Shown in pieces: positions 13,140 through 16,957 of a DNA stretch of 16,957 nucleotides. The notes beneath the pieces were generated by a model. That model searched no databases. It was not told where the DNA came from and saw nothing but the letters and a program-made list of their open reading frames with translations. The translations under genes were made by a program, and so were the position numbers. This DNA comes from Candidatus Anoxychlamydiales bacterium (GTDB lineage Bacteria > Chlamydiota > Chlamydiia > Chlamydiales > SM23-39), in contig JAAKFW010000008.1 of NCBI GenBank assembly GCA_011064905.1, positions 1-16,957 of the forward strand, in the 5' to 3' direction. Position 1 is the stretch's first letter. Every line of letters begins with the position of its first letter.

Positions 13140-15155
13140 TTATTTGTTCCAATGATTATATAGTTCAGCTAAATATTTCACTTCGAGTGACCAATCCGCA
13201 TTAGTTGGATCTGATCTTGGATCAGGATAAGGATAACCAAAAGGATCATCCGGAGCAACACCTAAATAATTTAAGGATCTAGTTGCGATCTCTTTAAATA
13301 TGGGACCGGCACAGATCCCTCCGATTTGAGCAGGCCCTAAACCCGGAACGTATTTTTTCTCCGGTTCATCTACAACTACCATTAAAACAAATTTTGGGTT
13401 TTCAACAGGAACAAACCCTATAAAAGATGAGATATTTTTTTCTTTTGAATATTTTCCATTTACAATTTTTTCAGCGGTTCCAGATTTCCCGGCATCGGTA
13501 TAACCATAAACGTCAGCGAGTCTAGATGTTCCCCCCGGTTTTGTAATAAATTTCATAGATTTTTTGATAAGTCTACAAGAGGATCTAGATAAAATTTGTC
13601 TTCTATTTTTAAAATCAAAATTTTTTGTATTGTCTACTAATACTTTTTCAACTCCATTATCACTTATTATAATTTTTTTTAAAATTGTGGGAGTTACATC
13701 TTTCCCTTCATTTGCGATAATTGAAAAAGCTCTGATCATTTGAAAAGAATTTGCTAAAATATTATATCCCATAGCAAGAGAATATGGTGTTGATTTTGAC
13801 CACTCTGGCGCTTTATTTTGATAATATTTATTAAAATTTGGAACAAAACCATTAGCTTCAAAAGGAAATTCTACTCCTGTTTTTTTTGAAAATCCAAAAA
13901 GATCTATTAAAGCGTCTCTATACCATTTTTCCCCCATAGTATTAATTAATCTATCTACCAATGTTGCAATATAGATATTTGAAGATTTTTGAATAGCCAA
14001 ATATAGATTTAAATATTTATGAACCCTAGCATCTTGAATTGGTTTTGATCTACCCGGAAAATATCCATTTGATGTTGATATTTTCTCATCTGGTAAAAAA
14101 ATTGGAACTCTTCCTTCTAGAGCTAACTCTTCATTTGCTTTTAAGCAAATAGCGAGAGTTATCGGCTTCATAATGCTACCTGGTTCAAATAGATCAACTA
14201 CAGCTTTGAGCTTTGTTGTTTCTATAAGATCTTCTGAATTAAAATAGGTTCTATATTTTCTAACATCAAAAAATGGCGCTTGAGCCGCTGCTAAAATCTC
14301 ACCAGTGTATGGATCCATCATGATAACCCAACCACCTTTAGCATTAACAGTTTTAATTCCCTTTTCAAGCTCTTCTTCAGCAATTGCTTGAAGATAATGG
14401 TTAATAGTAAGATAGATATCTGATCCATTTTGAGGTTTTTCAATGACATCTCCAACATCTAAAGGATGTCTAAGTGATCTTGTTATAGTTCTTCTACCTA
14501 ACTTTCCTTTTAAATAATCATTAAAATATAGCTCTAGCCCACCGGTTGGTTGAGATTGAAAAGTTATTGGATCTTTTTGATCTCGTACAGTATGGAGAAG
14601 CTGACCTAGAAGATGACCAAATGGGTAACATCTTTTATAATCTGAGACAAAAAAAATTGCATTTCTAACAATTTTATTTTCTCTAGAAAAACCTTGCCAC
14701 CACCTTAAAATATCCTCTTTTTTTTCTCTATCTATCCAAGATATTATTTTTCTAGATCTACTTTTTTTAAAAAAATCACAAAATATTTTCTCTTTTTCAT
14801 TTACACTAAATTCAAAAAACTCAAAGAGCTTTTTTGCAATAACTAATTTATATTTTTCATCAATAGAGTATGGATCGATAAATAAATGAAATTTTGATAC
14901 TTCTACTACAAAAGGAACTTTTTCTTTAGGATTATCTTTTTTTACATCTGTATTCGAATAAAATCCACCTCTTTGAAAATATTCAGTGACATCGATTTGA
15001 TGTTGAGCGCTTGCAATTTTTTGCCATTTATCGCCCTCTGTTATCTGAAGATGGAAAAATCTAACGACTATAGAACAAAATAAAACAAATAAAAAACAAG
15101 CAACGATTACCAAACGTTTTTTATCACTACCATCAATTTTATTACGAAATCTCAT
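13140..15155 (-). CDS. pbp3: Class B penicillin-binding protein, septal transpeptidase (PBP3/FtsI)
   Basis: Cross-links peptidoglycan peptides at the division site. A basic N-terminus and one membrane helix (about 14-34) are followed by the PBP dimerisation region (about 40-240) and the transpeptidase domain (about 245-630). Active-site motifs are intact: SIMK (327-330, nucleophile S327), SSN (391-393) and KSGT (557-560). Length is 671 residues. The Pro/Asp-rich end (DDPFGYPYPDPRSDPTNADW, 636-655) is distinctive and follows the catalytic domain. The first motif reads EPGSIMKP instead of the common EPGSTFKP, a conservative change. It lies after the ftsL-like gene, 20 bases apart, and abuts murE with no gap. 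It corresponds in order and type to CT270 of C. trachomatis, a target of beta-lactams that block chlamydial division. Confidence 0.95.
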   Translation of the reverse strand: MRFRNKIDGSDKKRLVIVACFLFVLFCSIVVRFFHLQITEGDKWQKIASAQHQIDVTEYFQRGGFYSNTDVKKDNPKEKVPFVVEVSKFHLFIDPYSIDEKYKLVIAKKLFEFFEFSVNEKEKIFCDFFKKSRSRKIISWIDREKKEDILRWWQGFSRENKIVRNAIFFVSDYKRCYPFGHLLGQLLHTVRDQKDPITFQSQPTGGLELYFNDYLKGKLGRRTITRSLRHPLDVGDVIEKPQNGSDIYLTINHYLQAIAEEELEKGIKTVNAKGGWVIMMDPYTGEILAAAQAPFFDVRKYRTYFNSEDLIETTKLKAVVDLFEPGSIMKPITLAICLKANEELALEGRVPIFLPDEKISTSNGYFPGRSKPIQDARVHKYLNLYLAIQKSSNIYIATLVDRLINTMGEKWYRDALIDLFGFSKKTGVEFPFEANGFVPNFNKYYQNKAPEWSKSTPYSLAMGYNILANSFQMIRAFSIIANEGKDVTPTILKKIIISDNGVEKVLVDNTKNFDFKNRRQILSRSSCRLIKKSMKFITKPGGTSRLADVYGYTDAGKSGTAEKIVNGKYSKEKNISSFIGFVPVENPKFVLMVVVDEPEKKYVPGLGPAQIGGICAGPIFKEIATRSLNYLGVAPDDPFGYPYPDPRSDPTNADWSLEVKYLAELYNHWNK

Positions 15156-15159
15156 CTAT

Positions 15160-15187
15160 TTATTGAGTATAAAAATTATTGAGTATA
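15160..15187 (-). repeat. 12-base direct repeat across the ftsL stop codon
   Basis: TTATTGAGTATA occurs at 15160-15171 and again at 15176-15187, a 16-base periodicity. On the minus strand each copy reads TATACTCAATAA. The first is the last codons and stop of the ftsL-like gene (Tyr-Thr-Gln-stop); the second lies in the spacer before pbp3. It looks like a small tandem duplication. Confidence 0.8.
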
Positions 15188-15499
15188 CAAATCTTTAACT
15201 TTTTCATCGAAAAGCACCAAACCTTCCGGAACAGTTAAAACATCTTCAACAAATGGATGTTTTAAGTGACCAAATTCTGGTTTTCTAACTAGCTGCATAA
15301 GATAAGCTGGATTTTCAAACGTTTCTACTTCATATTGAAATTTTCTAATCTCTTCATCTAAATTTTGAACTTGTTTAACAATTTTAGGTACTTCAATTTT
15401 TAAAGAGGTTAGCTCATTTTGTTTTTCAATATATGAATATAGAGATATTCCAAAAGTGAACAGACATATTAATATTTTAATAATTATATTTTTATTCAT
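15176..15499 (-). CDS. ftsL: FtsL-like division protein (single-pass, coiled coil)
   Basis: A small bitopic membrane protein in the position of ftsL, between rsmH and pbp3. The sequence itself is poorly conserved, as usual for FtsL, so the name rests on architecture and context. From the preferred start it has 107 residues: a short basic cytoplasmic end, one membrane helix (about 4-21, IIIKILICLFTFGISLYSYI), a periplasmic coiled coil (about 24-60, with IEVPKIVKQVQNLDEEIRKF) and a C-terminal stretch that may contact PBP3. The ATG at 15499 is chosen because the longer frame starts at a TTG (15520) in a run of lysine codons; the ATG overlaps the rsmH end by only eight bases. It corresponds by position to CT271. 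In other bacteria FtsL forms a complex with FtsB and FtsQ that activates FtsW/FtsI. Confidence 0.75.
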   Translation of the reverse strand: MNKNIIIKILICLFTFGISLYSYIEKQNELTSLKIEVPKIVKQVQNLDEEIRKFQYEVETFENPAYLMQLVRKPEFGHLKHPFVEDVLTVPEGLVLFDEKVKDLYTQ

Positions 15500-16397
15500 T
15501 TTTTTTTCTTTTTTTTGCAAATCTCATTTTTGCTGATCTTGCGCGTTTATTTTTTTCTCCAAAAGATGCTCTAATCGGTTTTTTTGTTATTACCTCTAAA
15601 GTCTCATCATCTTTAAATGTATGTTTTACAATTCTATCTTCTAAACTATGAAAAGAGATCACTCCTATGATTCCATCTTCTCTGAGGCGTAGAATTGCTT
15701 TGTTTAATCCCTCTTTCAAAGAGTTTAATTCATCGTTTACACAAATCCTCAAGGCTTGAAAAATTTTAGTAACCGGATGAATTTTTCTTCTTTTACCGAG
15801 AACTGGCTCTAAAACTTTTATTAACTCAAAGGTTGTATTAATTTTGTTTCTTCTTCTTTTTTCAACAATTTCTTTAGCTGCTTTTTTAGAATTTCTCTCT
15901 TCTCCATACTCTCTAAAAATTTCTTCTAGTTTTTTCTCTGGCCAAGTATTTATTATATCTTTAGCTGTAATTTCAGTATTTTGATCCATTCTCATATCTA
16001 ACTCTGCATCATATCTAAAACTAAAGCCTCTCTCTGGCTCGTCTACTTGCATAGAAGAGAGTCCTATATCAAAAAACATTCCATCACAAAATTCAATGTT
16101 CATTTCATCTAAAACTTTATCTAAATTCTTAAAGTTTTCATGAAAAAGGTTAGCTTTACCCATCCATGGTTTTAAATTTTCATTAGCTAGATCTAAAGCT
16201 ACTTGATCCTTATCTAACCCTATAAAAGTCTTAATCTCGGGATGTGCTTCTAATATAGCTCTTGCATGGCCAGCAGCGCCCAAGGTCCCATCTAAAAAAA
16301 AATCAATTTCTTTTCCATCAAAAATTTTTATGTATTCTTTTAAAAGAACTGGGAAATGTTTAATTTTCTGTTCTAGCATAGCTCTCTTGGGGTTCAT
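15492..16397 (-). CDS. rsmH: 16S rRNA (cytosine1402-N4)-methyltransferase
   Basis: SAM-dependent enzyme that N4-methylates C1402 in the ribosomal P site. SAM motif I is DGTLGAAGH (36-44), followed by GLDKD (60-64). DIGLSSMQVDEPERGFSF (110-127) and LDMRMD (133-138) are family hallmarks. QALRICVNDEL and GVISFHSLEDRIVK mark the C-terminal half. Length (301) is typical. It overlaps mraZ by 38 bases with the ATG at 16397. An internal ATG at 16379 (residue 7, MLEQKIKHFPVLLKEY) has a closer purine-rich site (AAGAGAG) and is a credible alternative start, reducing the overlap to 20 bases. The C-terminus is strongly basic (KKRKKNE). The order mraZ-rsmH-ftsL-pbp3 is the classic start of the dcw cluster, and this gene corresponds to CT272 of Chlamydia. 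Confidence 0.96.
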   Translation of the reverse strand: MNPKRAMLEQKIKHFPVLLKEYIKIFDGKEIDFFLDGTLGAAGHARAILEAHPEIKTFIGLDKDQVALDLANENLKPWMGKANLFHENFKNLDKVLDEMNIEFCDGMFFDIGLSSMQVDEPERGFSFRYDAELDMRMDQNTEITAKDIINTWPEKKLEEIFREYGEERNSKKAAKEIVEKRRRNKINTTFELIKVLEPVLGKRRKIHPVTKIFQALRICVNDELNSLKEGLNKAILRLREDGIIGVISFHSLEDRIVKHTFKDDETLEVITKKPIRASFGEKNKRARSAKMRFAKKRKKNE

Positions 16398-16863
16398 CTA
16401 AAAGTGCAAAAGCATCTTCTGTCATTTTAGCTAAATCTATTTCTGTATCTTTTCCAAGTAGAAGATTTGATAGATTTTTATCATATTCTTCTTTCGACCA
16501 AAGCTCTATTTTATTTAATACTCCTGCAATTACTATCTCTTTTTTAATATTCATAACCTGTTTTAAGTGATTCGGCAGAGTTACTCTTCCAATTTTATCG
16601 CAAGTAGATTCATGCAGAGTTGAAAAAAACAGCGTGAAAAACTTTTGATACTGGGCTATGTGTTGTTTTTTATGAAACTTTTCAACAATCTTTTGTATTT
16701 CAGATCTTCTGTATATAGCTAAGCAACCACCGAGTCCTAGGCCAATAAAAAACTCTAACCGTCCTTCTTCAACGAGTCCATATCTCATATGTTGAGGAAG
16801 AACAAATCTGTTCTTCACATCTAATTTACTTGTATTGCTTCCGCTAAAAAAGAATTGATCCAT
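16360..16863 (-). CDS. mraZ: Transcriptional regulator MraZ
   Basis: First gene of the division/cell-wall operon. MraZ is a ring-forming DNA-binding protein with two SpoVT/AbrB-like beta domains, known in other bacteria to bind repeated sites at its own promoter. Both DxxxR signatures are present: KLDVKNRFVLP (D15, R19) and STCDKIGRVTLP (D89, R93). The 167 residues are slightly more than the usual 140-155 because of an acidic C-terminal extension (about 137-167). A good Shine-Dalgarno (GGTGGG) lies just before the ATG and is itself part of the putative MraZ box, so binding could affect both transcription and translation. The FF/LF-rich segment FTLFFSTLHE (76-85) is the linker between domains. 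Confidence 0.95.
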   Translation of the reverse strand: MDQFFFSGSNTSKLDVKNRFVLPQHMRYGLVEEGRLEFFIGLGLGGCLAIYRRSEIQKIVEKFHKKQHIAQYQKFFTLFFSTLHESTCDKIGRVTLPNHLKQVMNIKKEIVIAGVLNKIELWSKEEYDKNLSNLLLGKDTEIDLAKMTEDAFALLDEPQESYARTEN

Positions 16864-16870
16864 TTATTTT

Positions 16871-16885
16871 CCCACCATCTTCCAC
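16871..16885 (-). promoter_or_regulatory. Putative MraZ boxes in the dcw leader
   Basis: On the minus strand the bases read GTGGA-AGATG-GTGGG, two five-base boxes with a ten-base period. This matches the general form of MraZ operators, short G-rich direct repeats (GTGGG or TGGG) one helical turn apart. The second copy doubles as the ribosome binding site of mraZ. Confidence 0.65.
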
Positions 16886-16887
16886 AA

Positions 16888-16917
16888 ATACTAACAATTT
16901 CAATTTAAACTTGTAAA
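16888..16917 (-). promoter_or_regulatory. Promoter of the mraZ operon
   Basis: On the minus strand TTTACA (16917-16912) is followed after 18 bases by TAGTAT (16893-16888). Transcription would start near 16881, inside the two MraZ-like repeats, with a leader of only about 18 bases. A further TTGAAA at 16926-16921 has no matching -10. Confidence 0.55.
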
Positions 16918-16957
16918 CAATTTCAAAAAAAAATTCCAAAAACATATTTTTTTTGTT

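Noticed and set aside
15176..15520. Longer ftsL-like frame starting at 15520
   Set aside because: The first codon would be TTG within a poly-lysine stretch, with no ribosome binding site. The ATG at 15499 gives the expected FtsL shape and a shorter overlap with rsmH.

Overview
The window is AT-rich bacterial DNA with compact genes and short spacers. Gene content and order point to a member of the Chlamydiae, more likely a chlamydia-like 'environmental' lineage than Chlamydia itself. The evidence is an NTT-type ATP/ADP translocase close to lepA and to a short conserved protein, recalling the CT064-CT065-CT066 neighbourhood of Chlamydia trachomatis. A second block, mraZ-rsmH-ftsL-pbp3-murE-amiA, recalls CT268-CT272. 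A eukaryote-like RING protein also fits a host-associated life. Family assignments come from motifs read by eye and from memory of the families; no database search was run.

Layout. Positions 1-638 (minus) hold the start of a membrane-anchored TPR protein that runs off the left edge. From 705 to 10966 everything reads on the plus strand: a UGP3-like UDP-glucose pyrophosphorylase (705-2759); a conserved basic protein with its own promoter and terminator (2930-3469); an ATP/ADP translocase with a near-consensus promoter and a hairpin terminator (3645-5219); a secreted or membrane CPBP-type glutamic protease (5452-6564); elongation factor 4/LepA (6713-8524); an unrecognised 84-residue protein (8700-8954); tRNA-Arg(CCU) (9003-9075); and a tail-anchored RING-helical-repeat protein that may be a host-directed E3 ubiquitin ligase (9221-10966). 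From 16863 back to 10981 the minus strand carries one tight operon: mraZ, rsmH, an ftsL-like gene, pbp3/ftsI, murE and amiA. Its genes overlap or abut, and a promoter with two MraZ-box-like repeats lies upstream.

How the genes work together. The minus-strand operon is a reduced division/cell-wall cluster. MraZ probably regulates it, RsmH methylates 16S rRNA, FtsL-like and PBP3 act at the septum, MurE adds meso-diaminopimelate, and AmiA cleaves peptidoglycan. This set fits the transient septal peptidoglycan of Chlamydiae. The plus strand combines energy parasitism (NTT), sugar-nucleotide supply (UGP3-like), translation (LepA, tRNA-Arg) and probable host interaction (RING protein, possibly the TPR protein). 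The points most worth a second look are the UGP3-like enzyme, whose closest remembered relative is the plant plastid sulfolipid enzyme; the tail-anchored RING protein beside a tRNA gene; the MraZ boxes merged with the ribosome binding site; and palindromes placed inside the promoters of two lineage-specific genes. No intergenic stretch exceeds 300 bases, and no CRISPR array, insertion sequence or rRNA was seen.
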